Shown piece after piece: positions 37,351-52,500 of a DNA stretch of 64,000 bases. Where the stretch lies: the NCBI RefSeq assembly GCF_024679095.1, contig NW_026111787.1:682001-746000 (forward strand). The letters run 5' to 3'. Every line of letters starts with the position of its first letter. The stretch's first letter is position 1. Source of the DNA: Eriocheir sinensis. Taxonomy: Eukaryota; Arthropoda; Malacostraca; Decapoda; Varunidae. The notes under the pieces are model-generated. The model worked only from the letters and a program-made list of their open reading frames with translations, ran no database searches and was not told the DNA's origin. The translations under genes and the position numbers were made by a program.

Positions 37351-38898
37351 TATAATATAATATATTTTTATACATATTTAAAATATTTAATGTATGTTTT
37401 GTATATATATTTTATCCAAATTTACGTTATTTTATATGTATTTGTTTATATATTTTCATACAAATTTACATTATTTTATGTGAGTTTTGTATATGTATTT
37501 CAATACAAATTTGCCTAACGTTATGTGTATTTTGCATACTATTTTCAAACAAATTTAAATTATTTTTGTGTATTTTTGTATATATTTTTATACAAATTTT
37601 AGTTATTTTATTTGTTTTTTGTATATATATTTTCCTACATATATACATTCTTTTATTGGAATTTTGTGTATTTAATTTTTTACGAATTTACATTATTTTA
37701 TGTGTATTTTGTATATATATTTTTCTACGTATTTAAATTATTTTATGTGTATTTTATATATACATTTTAATAAAAATTTAAGTTATTTTATTGTGTGTAT
37801 TCGTATATATTTTGAAACAAATTTTATAGAAATTCATGTTATTTTATGTGTATTTGTATATATATATTTTCATACAAATTTATATTATTTTATGTGTATT
37901 CTTACATATATTTTATTACAAATTTACCTTATTTTATGTTTATTTTGTATATTTATTTCATTTAATATAATCAAATTTAAATTTATTGTATATGCATTTT
38001 GTATATTAATTTTAATACAAATTTAATTATTCTATGTGTATTTTTCTATATGAATTTTTATAAAAATATGCTTTATTTTATGTGTATTTTGCATCTTTAT
38101 TTTCATACAAATTTACGTTATTTTATTGATATTCTGCTCATTCATTTTGATACGGTTTGTCATTATTCTATGTGTATTTTGTATATATTTTTCATACAAA
38201 TTTACGTTATTTTATGTGTATTTGTTTATATATTTTGACACAAATTTACAATATTTTATGGGTATTTTGTATATATATTTCATAAGAAATTTACCTAGTT
38301 TTATGTGTATTGTGAATATCTATTTTTATTCAAACTCAAATTATTTTTATGTATCTTTGTATATATTTCAATACAAATTTTAGTTAGGTTATGTGTATTT
38401 TGTAAATCTATTTTCATTCAAATATATATTATTCTACTGGTATTTTGTTGATTTATATTGATACGAATTTACATTATTTTATATGTACTTTGTATATATA
38501 TTTTTATACGCATTTACATTATTTAATATTTATTTTGAGTATATAATTTTATACAAATTCATGGTGTTTTATGTGTATTTGTATATATATTTTCATATAA
38601 ATTTACATTATTTTATGTGTATTTTGTACATATATTTCTTTACAATTTACCTTATTTTATGTTTATTTTGTATGTGTATTTTGTACATTTATATTTATAC
38701 AAATACACATTCTTTTATTGGTATTTTGTTTATTTATTTTGTTTCGAATTTACATTATTTTATGTGTATTTTGTTTACATTTTTTATACGTAGTTACTTA
38801 ATTTTATGTGTATTTTGTATATATATTTTTATAGAAATCTACGTTATTTTATGTGTATTCGTACATATATTTTGAAACAAATTTACATTGTTTTATAT
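37351..38898 (+). repeat. Satellite block 21, plus
   Basis: Plus block after J1. Matches 59520-60732 up to about 38562. The right switch near 38899 is an abrupt join (TATATGTACAATAAGG) not seen in the other copy. Confidence 0.86.
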
Positions 38899-39502
38899 GT
38901 ACAATAAGGTAAATTTGTATTGAAATAGATATGCAAAATACATATAAAACAATGTAAATTTGTTTCAAAATATGTATACGAATACACATAAAATAACGTA
39001 GATTTCTATAAAAATATATATACAAAATACACATAAAATGAAGTAAATACGTATAAAAAAATGTATACAAAATACACATAAAATAATGTAAATTCGTATC
39101 AAAATAAATAAACAAAATACCAACAAAAGAATGTGTATTTGTGTAAATATAAATATACAAAATACACATCAAGTAACGTAAATTTGTAAAAAAATACATA
39201 AAAAATACACATGAGTAATTAACTTTGTATGAAAATAGATATGCAAAATACACATATAATAAGCTGAATTTGAATTGAAATATATATACAAAATACATCA
39301 AATAAAGTAAATTTGTATCAAAATATTTATACAAATACACATATAATAACGTAAATTTGTATGAAAATATATAAACAAAATACACATTAAATAATGTAAA
39401 TACGTATAAAAAATATGTACAAAATACACATATAATCATGTAATTCGTATCAAAATAAATAAACAAAATACCAATAAAATAATATAAATTTGTATGAGTA
39501 AA
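38899..39502 (-). repeat. Satellite block 22, minus
   Basis: Short minus block of about 13 monomers, similar to 30400-30990 and 41500-42110. Ends at forward junction J3. Confidence 0.86.
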
Positions 39503-40860
39503 CGTGTATGTTGCATATTTTTTCAATACAAATTTACCTTATTATATACGCATTTTGTATATTAATTTTAATACAAATATAATTATTCGATGTATATTTT
39601 TGTATCTGTATTTTTATAAACAAATGCTTTATTTTTTGGGTATTTTGCATCTTTATTTTCATACAAATTTACATTATTTTATTGATATTCTGCTCATTCA
39701 TTTTTATACGAATTGACATTATTCTATGTGTATTTTGTATATATTTTTCATACAAATTTACGTTATTTTATGTGTATTTGCTTATATATTTTGACACAAA
39801 TTTAATATATTTTATGCGTATTTTGTATATACATTTCAAAAGAAATTTACCTAGTTTTATGTGTATACAAATTTAATTATTCGATGTGTATTTTTGTATC
39901 TGTATTTTTATAAACATATGCTTTATTTTTTGGGTATTTTGCATCTTTATTTTCATACAAATTTACATTATTTTATTGATATTCTGCTCATTCATTTTGA
40001 TACGAATTGACATTATTCTATGTGTATTTTGTATATATTTTTCATACAAATTTACGTTATATTATGAGTATTTGTTTATATATTTTGACACAAATTTACA
40101 ATATTTTATGGGTATTTTGTATATACATTTCAAAAGAAATTTACCTAGTTTTATGTGTATTTTGTATATCTATTTTCATACAAACTCAAATTATTTCTAT
40201 GTATTTTTGTATATATTTTAATACAAATTTTAGTTATGTGTATTTTGTAAATTTATTTTCATTCAAATATATATTATTTTATTGGTGTTTTGTTGATTTA
40301 TATTGATACGAATTTACATTATTTTATATGTACTTTGTATATATATTTTTATACGCTTTTACATTATTTAATATTTATTTTGAATATATTTTTATACAAA
40401 TTCATGGTATTTTATGTGTATTTGTATATATATTTTTATATAAATTTACATTATTTTATGTGTATTTTGTACATACATTTTTTTTACAAATCTACCTTAT
40501 TTTATGTTTACTTTGTATGTGTATTTTGTATATTTATATTTATCCAAATACACATTCTTTTATTGGTATTTTGTTTATTTATTTTAATTCGAATTTACAT
40601 TATTTTATGTGTATTTTGTATACATTTTTTTATACGTATTTACTTAATTTTAAGTGTATTTTGTATATATATTTTTATAGAAATCTACGTTTTTTATTTG
40701 TATTCGTATATATATTTTGAAACAAATTTACATTGTTTTATATGTATTTTTGCATATCTCTTTCTATACAAATTTACCTTATTGTATGTGCATTTTGTAT
40801 ATTTATTTCAATGCAAATTTAAATATTTTATGTGTATTTTGGTATATATATTTTTATAAG
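39503..40860 (+). repeat. Satellite block 23, plus
   Basis: Plus block after J3. Contains a 294-bp direct duplication: the ATACAAAT..AATTATTCGATG start at 39571 recurs at 39865. The part beyond about 39890 is the reverse complement of 3798-4866. Confidence 0.87.
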
Positions 40861-42110
40861 ATTACGAAAATTTGAATAAAAATATATACAAAAAAACAAA
40901 AAAATAAATTTAAATTTGTATGAAAATAGATATACAAAATACACATATAATTAGTTAAATTTGTATTTAAATACATGTACAAAATACACATAAAATAATG
41001 TAAATTTGTATGAAATGAAAACAAATTCACATAAAATTCGCGTCAAAATAAATAAACAAAATATCAATAAAAGAATGTGTATTTGTATGAAAATAGATAT
41101 ACAAAATACACATAAAATAACCTAAATTTGTATCAAACTATATACAAAAATAAACAAAAATATTTTAAATTTTTATGAAAATAAATATACAAAATACACA
41201 TAAAACTAGGTAAATTTGTATTGAAATACATACACAAAATACACATAAAATAATGTAAATTTGAATGAAAATACATAAACAAATACACTTAAAATAACGT
41301 AAATTTGTATAAAAAAATATGTACAAAACACAAATACAATAATGTAAAATCGTATCAAAATAAATACACAGAATATTAATAAAATAATGTAAATTTGTAT
41401 GAAAATAAAGAAGCAAAATACCCATAAAATAACGCATTTATAAAAATAAATATACCAAAATACACACCAAAAAATTAAATTTGTATTAAAATAAATATAC
41501 AAAAAACACATACAATAAGGTAAATTTGTATTGAAATAGATATGCAAAATACATATAAAACAATGTAAATTTGTTTCAAAATATATATACGAATACACAT
41601 AAAATAACGTATATATCTATAAAAATATATATACAAAATACACATAAAATGAAGTAAATACGTAAAAAAAATTTATACAAAATACACATAAAATAATGTA
41701 AATTCGTATCAAAATAAATAAACAAAATACCAATAAAGGAATGTGTATTGTATAAATATAAATATTCAAAATACACATAAAATAACCTAAATTTATATAA
41801 AACTATATACAAAAATACACAGAAGTAATTAAATTTGTATGAAAATATATACAAAATACACACAAAATAAGCTAAATTTGAATTTGAATATATATACAAA
41901 ATACATGAAATAAAGTAAATTTGTATCAAAATATTTATACAAATACACATATAATAACGTAAATTTGTATGAAAATATATAAACAAAATACACATTAAAT
42001 AATGTAAATACGTATAAAAAAATATGTGCAAAATACACATATAATCATGTAATTCGTATCAAAATAAATAAACAAAATACCAATAAAATAATATAAATTT
42101 GTATGAGTAA
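40861..42110 (-). repeat. Satellite block 24, minus
   Basis: Minus block. An internal deletion join near 41036 (CATAAAATTCGCGTCAAAAT) fuses two non-adjacent monomers. Ends at the third forward copy of junction J3. Confidence 0.86.
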
Positions 42111-43420
42111 ACGTGTATGTTGCATATTTTTTCAATACAAATTTACCTTATTATATACGCAGTTTGTATATTAATTTTAATATATGTGTATTTGAATATA
42201 TATTTTGATACAAATTTACATTATTTTATGTATTTTCTATATTTATTTCAATTCAAATTTAGCTTATTTTATGTTTCTTTTGTATATCTATTTTCATACA
42301 AATTTAATTATTTTTTTTTATATAGTTTTATACAATTATACGTTATTTTATGTGTATTTTGTATATTTATATTTATACAAGTAAACATTCATTTATTGGC
42401 ATTTAGTTTATTTATTTTGATACGAGTTTACATTATTTTATGTGTATTTTGTATACATTTTCTTATACGTATTTACTTCATTTTATGTGTATTTTGTATA
42501 TATATTTTTATAGAAATCTACGTTATTTTATGTGTATTCGTATATATATTTTGAAACAAATTTACATTCTTTTATGTGTATTTTGCATATCTATTTCAAT
42601 ACAAATTTCCCTTATTGTATGTGTATTTTGTATATTTATTGTAATACAAATTTAAATATTTTATGTGTATTTTGGTATATATATTTTCATAAAAAATGCG
42701 TTGTTTTATGGGTATTTTGCATCTTTATTTTCATACAAATTTACATTATTTTATTAATATTCTGTGTATTTATTTTGATACTATTTTACATTATTCTATT
42801 TGTGTTTTGTATATATTTTTTTATACATATTTACATTATTTAATGTGTATTTTCTATATATATTTCATACAAATTTATGTTATTTTAAGTGTATTTGTTT
42901 ATATATTTTCATTCAAATTTACATTATTTTATGTGTATTTTGTATATGTATTTCAATAGAAATTTAACTAGTTTTATGTGTATTTTGTATATATATTTTT
43001 ATACAAATTTTAATTATTTTTGTGTATTTTTTTAATAGAGTTTTACACAAATTTACAATATTTTATGTGTATTTTGTATATCTATTTTCATACAAATACA
43101 CATTCTTTTACTGATATTTTGTTTATTTATTTTGATGCGAATTTACATTATTTAATGTGTATTGTGTATATATATTTTTATACGTATTTACGTCATTTCA
43201 TGTGTATTTTGTATATATATTTCTATAGAAATATACGTTATTTTATGTGTAATTGTATATATATTTTGAAACAAATATACATTGTTTTATGTGCATTTTG
43301 TATATTTTTTCAATACAAATTTCCCTTATTGTACGTGCATTTTGTATATTAATTTTAATACAAATTCAATTATTCTATGTGTATTCTTGTATATGTATTT
43401 TAAAAAAAATATGCTTTATT
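42111..43420 (+). repeat. Satellite block 25, plus
   Basis: Plus block that includes the exemplar HOR at 42696-43410. The right edge at about 43421 (TTTATTTAAATACGTAT) is the left boundary of the second copy of the 13-kb duplication. Confidence 0.88.
42696..43410 (+). repeat. Exemplar higher-order repeat unit (16 monomers, about 715 bp)
   Basis: This is the cleanest complete higher-order unit. It starts at ATGCGTTGTTTTATGGG and ends where the equivalent ATGCTTTATT begins again. Successive monomer phases fall near 42741, 42786, 42831, 42875, 42919, 42964, 43009, 43053, 43098, 43143, 43188, 43233, 43277, 43321, 43365 and 43411, so steps are 44-46 bp. Diagnostic monomers in order are: ATGGGTATTTTGCATC (1), TTAATATTCTGTGTATT (2), TTCTATTTGTGTTTTG (3), TTTTAAGTGTATTTG (5), the ACACATTC monomer (10), TTCATGTGTATTTTG (12), TTGAAACAA (13) and CTTATTGTACGTGC (15). 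The same order recurs across the window on either strand, with some units missing monomers. Confidence 0.85.
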
Positions 43421-44424
43421 TAAATACGTATAAAAAAATATTTACAAAATACACCAATAATCAAGTCATTCGTATCAAAATAAATAAACAAAAAACTAAT
43501 TAAATAATGTAAATTTGTATGAGAAAACATATACAAAATACACATAAAATAACGTTTTAAGTTTCTATAAAAATATATGTACAAAAATGCACATAAAATT
43601 AGTTTGCATAAAAAAATATATACAAAACACACATTAGATAATGTAAATGAGTATAAAAATATGTATACAAAATACCTATGAAATAATCTAAATTCGTATC
43701 GAGTTAAATTAAGAAAATAACAATAAAATAAGGTAATTTTGGATGAAAATATATATAGAAAACACACATAAAATAACCTAAATACAAATACAAATATACA
43801 CATTAAATAATTTAAAATTGAATGAAATAAATATACAAAATAAACGTAAAATAAGGTAAATTTGTAATAAAATATATGTAAGAATACACATAAAATGATA
43901 TAAATTTGTATGAAAATATGTATACAAATACACATAAAATAACATGAATTTGTATAAAATGTTTCAAAATATATACGAATACACACAATAAAATAACGTA
44001 AATTTTTATGAAAATGTATATATAAAATACACATAAAATAGTTTAAATACGTAGAAAAATATATATACAAAATACACATAAAATAATGTAAATTCGTAAA
44101 AAATTAAATACACAAAATTCCAATAAAAGAATGTATATTTGTAGGATAATATATATACAAAAAACAAATAAAATAATTAGAATTTGTATAAAAATATATA
44201 CAAAAATACACAAAAATAATTTAAATTTGTTTGAAAATAGATATGCAAAATACACATAAAGTTAGGCAAATTTGTATTGAAATACATATACAAAATTCAC
44301 ATAAAATAATGTAAATTTGTATGAAAATATATAAACAAATACATATAAAATCACGTAAATTTGGATAAAATATATATATACAAAATATACATTAAATATT
44401 TTAAATATGTATAAAAGTATATGA
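43421..44424 (-). repeat. Satellite block 26, minus
   Basis: Minus block, direct copy of 6754-7857 but without the (AT)n expansion. Ends at an inverted copy of junction J1. Confidence 0.87.
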
Positions 44425-45503
44425 TATTATATATATTTTTATTGATATTTGCGTTATTTATGTGTATTTGGATATGTTTTCTCATAGAAATTTACATTAT
44501 TTTATTGGTATTTTGTCTATTTATTTTGATACGAATTACATGATTATTTGTGTATTTTTTACATTTTTTTATACGTATTTACATTATTTAATGTGTATTT
44601 TGTTTATATATTTTTATACAAATTTACGTTATTATATGTGTATTTGTATAGGTATTTTGATATAAATTTACATTATTTTATGTATTTTGTATATATATTT
44701 CAATTCAAATTTAGGTTATTTTATGTGTATTTTGTATATCTATTTATTTTAATACAAAATCAAATATTTTATGTTTTTTCGTATATATATTTTTATAAAA
44801 AATGCGTTATTTTATGGGTATTTTGCATCTTAATTTTCATACAAATTTACATTATTTTATTAATATTTTCTGTATTTATTTTAATACGATTTTACATTAT
44901 TTTATTTGTGTTTTGTATATATTTTTTTATACATATATACATTATTTAATGTTTTTTTCTATATATATTTGATACAAATTTACGTTATTTTAAGTCTATA
45001 TGTTTATATATTTTCATTCAAATTTACATTATTTTATGTATTTTGTATATGTATTTCAATACAAATTTACCTATTTTTATATGTTTTAGTATATTTATTT
45101 TCACAAGTTTAAATTTTTTTGTGTATTTTTGTATATAGTTTTATACAAATTTAGGTTATTTTATGTGTATTTTGTATATCTATTTTCATACAAATACACA
45201 TTCTTTTCATGATATTTTGTTTATTTATTTTGACACGAATTAACATTATTTAATGTGTATTTTGTATATATATTTTTTATACGTATTTACATTATTTCAA
45301 GTGTATTTTGTATATATATTTCTATAGAAATCTGCGTTATTTTATGTGTATTCGAATATATATTTTGAAACAAATTTACATTGTTTTATGTGTATTTTGC
45401 ATATTTTTTCAATACAAATTTACCTTATTGTATGTGCATTTTGTATATTAATTTTAATACAAATTTGATTAATCTATGTGTATTTTTGTATATGTATTTT
45501 TAT
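44425..45503 (+). repeat. Satellite block 27, plus
   Basis: Plus block, direct copy of 7858-8944. Confidence 0.87.
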
Positions 45504-45636
45504 AAAAATATGTAATTAGTTAAATTTGTATTTAAATACATGTACAAAATACACATAAAATAATGTAAATTTGTATGAAATGAAAACAAATTCACATAAA
45601 ATAACGTACATTTGTATAAAATAGATATACAAAATA
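45504..45636 (-). repeat. Satellite block 28, minus micro-inversion (about 130 bp)
   Basis: Second copy of the micro-inversion at 8945-9070, with the same left edge (ATATGTAATTAGTTAAATTT) and right edge. It predates the 13-kb duplication. Confidence 0.85.
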
Positions 45637-46211
45637 ATTTGATGTGTATTTTGTATATTTATTTTCATACAAATTTGAATTATTTTTGTGTATTTTTGTA
45701 TATAGTTTTATACAAACTTAGGTTATTTTATGAGTATTTTGTATATCTATTTTCATACAAATACACATTCTTTTATTGGTATTTTGTTTATTTATTTTGA
45801 CGAGAATTTAAATTATTTAATGTGTATTTTGTATATATATTTTTATACGTATTTACATCATTTCATGTGTATTTTGTATATATCTTTCTATAGAAATCTA
45901 CGTTATATTATATGTATTCTTATATAGATTTTTAAACAAATTTAAACTTTTATGTGTATTTTGCATATTTTTTCAATACAAATTTACCTTATTGTATATG
46001 CATTTTGTATATTAATTTTAATACAAATTTAATTATTCTATGTGTATTTTTGTATATGTATTTTTATAAAAATATGCTTTATTTTATGGGTATTTTGCAT
46101 CTTTATTTTCATACAAATTTACGTTATTTTATTGATATTCTGCTCATTCATTTTGATACGATTTGACATTATTCTATGTGTATTTTGTATATATTTTTCA
46201 AACAAATTTAC
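45637..46211 (+). repeat. Satellite block 29, plus
   Basis: Plus block, direct copy of 9071-9644. It stops at CAAATTTAC (46203-46211), where the retrotransposon fragment begins. Confidence 0.87.
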
Positions 46212-47883
46212 CTCCTGACGGCAACACTGCCGTCTCATCTATCTCTAAGGCTGAACTCTTCTCTCAAACTTTTTCTAAAAACTCCACTCTGGACGATTCT
46301 GGGCATATTCCTCCTACTCATCCCCCCTCTGACTCCTTTATGCCTGTTATAAAGATTCTTCAAAATGATGTTTTCTATGCCCTCTCTGGCCTCAATCCTC
46401 AGAAGGCTTATGGACCTGATGGAGTGCCTCCTATTGTCCTTAAAAACTGTGCCTCCGTGCTGTCACCCTGCCTGGTCAAACTCTTTCGCCTCTGCCTGTC
46501 AACATCTACCTTTCCTTCTTGCTGGAAGTATGCCTTCATACAGCCTGTACCTAAGAAGGGTGACCGCTCCAATCCCTCAAACTACCGTCCTATTGCTTTA
46601 CTTTCTTGTCTATCTAAAGCTTTTGAATCAATCTTTAACCGGAAGATTCAAAAGCACCTTTCCACTTCTGACCTTCTATCTGATCGCCAGTATGGGTTCC
46701 GCAAGGGGCGTTCTACTGGTGATCTCCTAGCCTTCTTAACTGACTCTTGGTCATCCTCTTAACCGTTTCGGTGAAACTTTTGCTATTGCGCTGGACATAT
46801 CAAAGCTTTTGATAGGGTCTGGCACAAATCTTTGCTTAAACTACCCTCCTACGGTTTCTATCCTTCTCTCTGTACCTTTATCTCCAGTTTCCTTTCTGAC
46901 CGTTCTATTTCTGCCGTGGTAGACGGTCACTGTTCTTCCCTAAATCTATTAACAGTGGTGTCCCACAGGGTTCTGTCCTATCTCCCACTCTTTTCTGTTG
47001 TTCATTGATGATCTTCTTCCAAAACGAACTGTCCTATCCATTCCTACGCCGATGATTCCACTCTGCATTATTCAACTTCTTTTAATAGAAGACCCACCCT
47101 TCAGGAACTTAACGACTCAAGGCTGGAGGCTGCAGAACGCTTAGCCTCAGACCTTACTATTATTTCCGATTGGGGCAAGAAGAACCTGGTGTCCTTCAAC
47201 GCCTCAAAACACAGTTTCTCCACCTATCCACTCGACACAATCTTCCAAACAACTATCCCCTATTCTTTGACAACACCCAGCTATCACCTTCCTCAACACT
47301 AAACATCCTTGGTCTATCCTTAACTCAAAATCTCAACTGGAAACTTCATATCTCATCTCTTACTAAATCAGCTTCCTCGAGGCTGGGCGTTCTGTACCGT
47401 CTCCGCCAGTTCTTCTCCCCTGCACAGTTGCTGTCCATATACAGGGGCCTTGTCCGCCCTCGTATGGAGTATGCATCTCATGTGTGGGGGGGGCTCCACT
47501 CACACAGCTCTTCTGGACAGAGTGGAGGCTAAGGCTCTTCGTCTCATCAGCTCTCCTCCTCATACTGATAGTCTTCTACCTCTTAAATTCCGCCGCAATG
47601 TTGCCTCTCTATCTTCTATCGATATTTCCACGCTGACTGCTCTTCTGAACTTGCTAACTGCATGCCTCCCCCCCTCCCGCGGCCGCGCTGCACTCGACTT
47701 TCTACTCATGCTCATCCCTATACTGTCCAAACCCCTTATGCAAGAGTTAACCAGCATCTTCACTCTTTCATCCCTCACGCTGGTAAACTCTGGAACAATC
47801 TTCCTTCATCTGTATTTCCTCCTGCCTACGACTTGAACTCTTTCAAGAGGAGGGTATCAGGACACCTCTCCTCCCGAAATTAA
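46211..47883 (+). pseudogene. Broken reverse transcriptase gene of a non-LTR retrotransposon
   Basis: The intact protein would copy element RNA into DNA at the target site. Recognisable parts in order: AYGPDGVPP (46406-46432); PVPKKGDRSNPSNYRPIA (from 46543); QYGFRKGRST (46688-46717); the palm LDIS..AFDRVWHK region with its first catalytic Asp (about 46791-46830); NSGVPQGSVLSPTLF (46951-46995); FIDD; the YADD catalytic box (47045-47056); a thumb-like region with LYRLRQFFSP and YASHVWGG; and a C-terminal GKLWNNLPSSV stretch before the TAA at 47881. The frame is lost near 46761, 46804, 46940, 46995, 47035, 47207, 47486 and 47614, mostly by single-base losses; the 47486 event is an extra G in a G run. 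It cannot make a working enzyme. No RNase H domain is seen, which favours Jockey/CR1 over the I clade. Confidence 0.9.
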
Positions 47884-47936
47884 CCTCTGATTTGGACACT
47901 CCTTTAACTTCTGTTCGGGAGCAGTGAGTAGCGGGC
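47884..47936 (+). other. 3' trailer of the retrotransposon fragment
   Basis: About 50 bases after the stop, ending GAGTAGCGGGC, then directly satellite. No poly(A), no short tandem tail and no polyadenylation signal. Either the true 3' end is missing or the family ends without a tail. Confidence 0.6.
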
Positions 47937-49445
<1,509 letters not shown>

Positions 49446-49545
49446 TAACAAAAATAAATACAGAATACACAAAAATAGATATGCAAAATACATATAAACA
49501 ATGTAAATTTGTTTCAAAATATATATACGAATACACATGACATGG
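49446..49545 (-). repeat. Satellite block 31, minus micro-inversion (about 100 bp)
   Basis: Second copy of the micro-inversion at 11497-11592, beginning AACAAAAATAAATACAGAAT. Confidence 0.83.
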
Positions 49546-52500
49546 GTATTTTGAATCTTAATTTTCATACAAATTTACATTATTTTATTAATATTTTCTG
49601 TATTTATTTTAATACGATTTTACATTATTTTAATTGTGTTTTGTATATATTTTCTTATACATATTTACATTATTTAATGTGTTTTTTGTATATATATTTG
49701 ATACAAATTTACGTTATTTTAAGTCTATATGTTTATATATTTTCATTCAAATTTACATTATTTTATGTGTATTTTCTATATGTATTTCAATACAAATTTA
49801 CCTAATTTTATGTTTTTTGTATATTTATTTTCATACAAGTTTAAACTATTTTTGTTTATTTTTGTATATAGTTTTATACAAATTTAGGTTATTTTATGTG
49901 TATTTTGTATATCTATTTTCATACAAATACACATTCTTTTCATGATATTTTTTTTATTTATTTTGACACGAATTAACATTATTTAATGTGTATTTTGTAT
50001 ATATATTTTTATACGTATTTACATTATTTCAAGTGTATTTTGTATATATATTTCTATAGAAATCTACGTTACTTTATGTGTATTCGTATATATATTTTGA
50101 AACAAATTTACATTGTTTTATGTGTATTTTGCATATTTTTTCAATACAAATTTACATTATTGTATGTGCATTTTGTATATTAATTTTAATACAAATTTGA
50201 TTAATCTATGTGTATTTTTGTGTATGTATTTTTATAAAAATATGCTTTATTTTATGGGTATTTTGCATCTTTATTTTCATACAAATTTACATTATTTTAT
50301 TGATATTCTGTGTATTTTTTTTGGTATGATTTTACATTATTCTATGTGTATTTTGTATATATATTTTATATAAAATGTATTTGTTTTCATTTCATACAAA
50401 TCTACATTATTTTATGTGTTTTTTGTACATGTATTTAAATACAAATTTAACTAGTTATATGTGTATTTTGTATATCTATTTTGTATGTATATTTTCATAG
50501 AAATTTTCTCTATTTTATGAGTATTCGTATATATATTTTTATACAAATTTACATTATTGATGTGTATTTTGCATATCTATTTCAAAACAAATTTTCTTTA
50601 TTGTACGTGCATTTTGTATATATATTTTAATACAAATTTAATTATTTTATATGTATTTTTGTATATATATTTTTATGCAAATATGCGTTATTATATGGAT
50701 ATTTTGCATCTTTATTTTCATACAAATTTACATTATTTTATTGATATTCTCTTTATTTATTTTGATACGATTTAACATTATTCTATGTGTATTTTGTATA
50801 TATTTTTTATACATATTTACATTATCTAAGGTTTATTTTGTATATATATTTTATCCAAATTTACATTATTTTATGTGTATTTGTTTATATATTTTTATAC
50901 AAATTTACATTATTTTATGTGTATTTTGTATATACATTTTTATAAAAAAAAAATTACGTTATTTTATTGTGTGTATTCGTATATATTTTGATACAAATTT
51001 TATACAAATTCATGTTATTTAATGTGTATTTGTATATATATTTTCATACAAATTTATATTATTTTATGTGTATTTTTTCATATATTTCATTACAAATTTA
51101 ACTTATTTTATGTTTATTTTGTATATTTATTTCATTCAATTTTAAATTATTTTATGTGTATATTTGTATTTGTATTTAGGTTATTTTATGTGTATTTTGT
51201 ATATATATTTTCATCCAAATTCACATTATTATATTGGTATTTTCTTAATTTAATTCGATACGAATTTAGATTATTTCATAGGTATTTTGTATACATATTT
51301 TTATACTCATTTACATTATCTAATGTGTGTTTTGTATATATATTTTTATGCAAATCTATTTTATGTTCATTTTTGTAAATATATTTTTATAGAAATTTGC
51401 GTTATTTTATGTATATAGTTTTATATAAATTAACGTTATTTTATGTGCATTTTGTATATTTATATTTATACAAATACACTTTCTTTTATTGCTATATTGT
51501 TTATTTATATTTATACGAATTTACATTATTTTATGTGTATTTTGTATATTTTTTTTTATACGTATTTACTTAATTTTATGTGTATTTTGTATATGTATTT
51601 TTATAGAAATCTACGTTATTTTATATGTATTCGCATATATATTTTGAAACAAATTTACATTATTTTATATGTATTTTGCATATCTATTTCAATAGAAATT
51701 TACCTGATTGTATGTGCATTTTGTATATTTATTTTGATACAAATTCAAATATTTTATGTGTATTTTGGTATCAATAATTTTATAAAAAATGCGTTATTTT
51801 ATAGGTATTTTGCATCTTAATTTTCATACAAATTTACATTATTTTATTAATATTCTGTGTATATATTTTGATACGATTTTACATTATTCTATTTGTGTTT
51901 TGTATATATTTTTTTATACATATATACATTATTTAATGTGTATTTTGTATATATATTTCATACAAATTTACGTTATTATATGTGTATTTGTTTATATATT
52001 TTCTTTCAAATTTACATTATTTTATGTGTATTTTGTAGATGTATTTCAATAGAAATTAACCTAATTTTATGTGTATTTTGTATATTTCTTCTCATACAAA
52101 TTTAAATTATTTTTGTGTATTTTTGTATATAGTTTTATACAAATTTAGGTTATTTTATGTACGCATTTACATTATTTAATGTGTGTTTTGTATATATATT
52201 TTTATCCAAAGATAATTTATTTTACGTTCATTTTTGGACATATTTTTATAGAAATTAGCGTTATTTTATATGTATTTGTATATGTTTTCTCATAGAAATT
52301 TACATTATTTTATTGCTATTTTGTTTATTTAGTTTGATACGAATTACATGATTATATGTGTATTTTGTACATATTTTTTATACGTATTTACATTACTTAA
52401 TGTGTATTTTGTTTATATATTTTTAAACAAATTTACGTTATTATATGTATTTTTATAAATATTTTGAATTTTCAATTCAAATTTAGCTTATTTTATCTGT

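Larger units (their letters stand above)
34255..38562. repeat. 4-kb segmental duplication, copy with SINE
   Basis: Direct copy of 56785-60732, including junction J1. The 334-bp SINE is present only here. Positions 36105-37539 are also matched by 1-1391. Confidence 0.82.
46211..47936 (+). mobile_element. Fragment of a Jockey/CR1-type non-LTR retrotransposon
   Basis: A 1.73-kb island of near-balanced base composition, sharply bounded by satellite on both sides. It holds most of a reverse transcriptase and the C-terminal region, a stop at 47881-47883 and about 50 nt of trailer. ORF1 and the endonuclease are absent, so it is 5' truncated. No poly(A) or simple 3' repeat follows, so the 3' end is probably truncated as well. 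Flanks are CAAATTTAC (46203-46211) and CAAATGTAC (47936-47944), a possible 9-bp target duplication with one mismatch, but every monomer has such a motif. Against the empty locus 9636-9688, one monomer's worth of sequence is missing. I recall this protein family as common in decapod crustaceans. Confidence 0.9.

Noticed and set aside
46365..46730. Second-frame ORFs over the retrotransposon, and antisense ORFs at 47363-47563 and 47560-47778
   Set aside because: They are shadows of the reverse transcriptase frame, with no motifs of their own.
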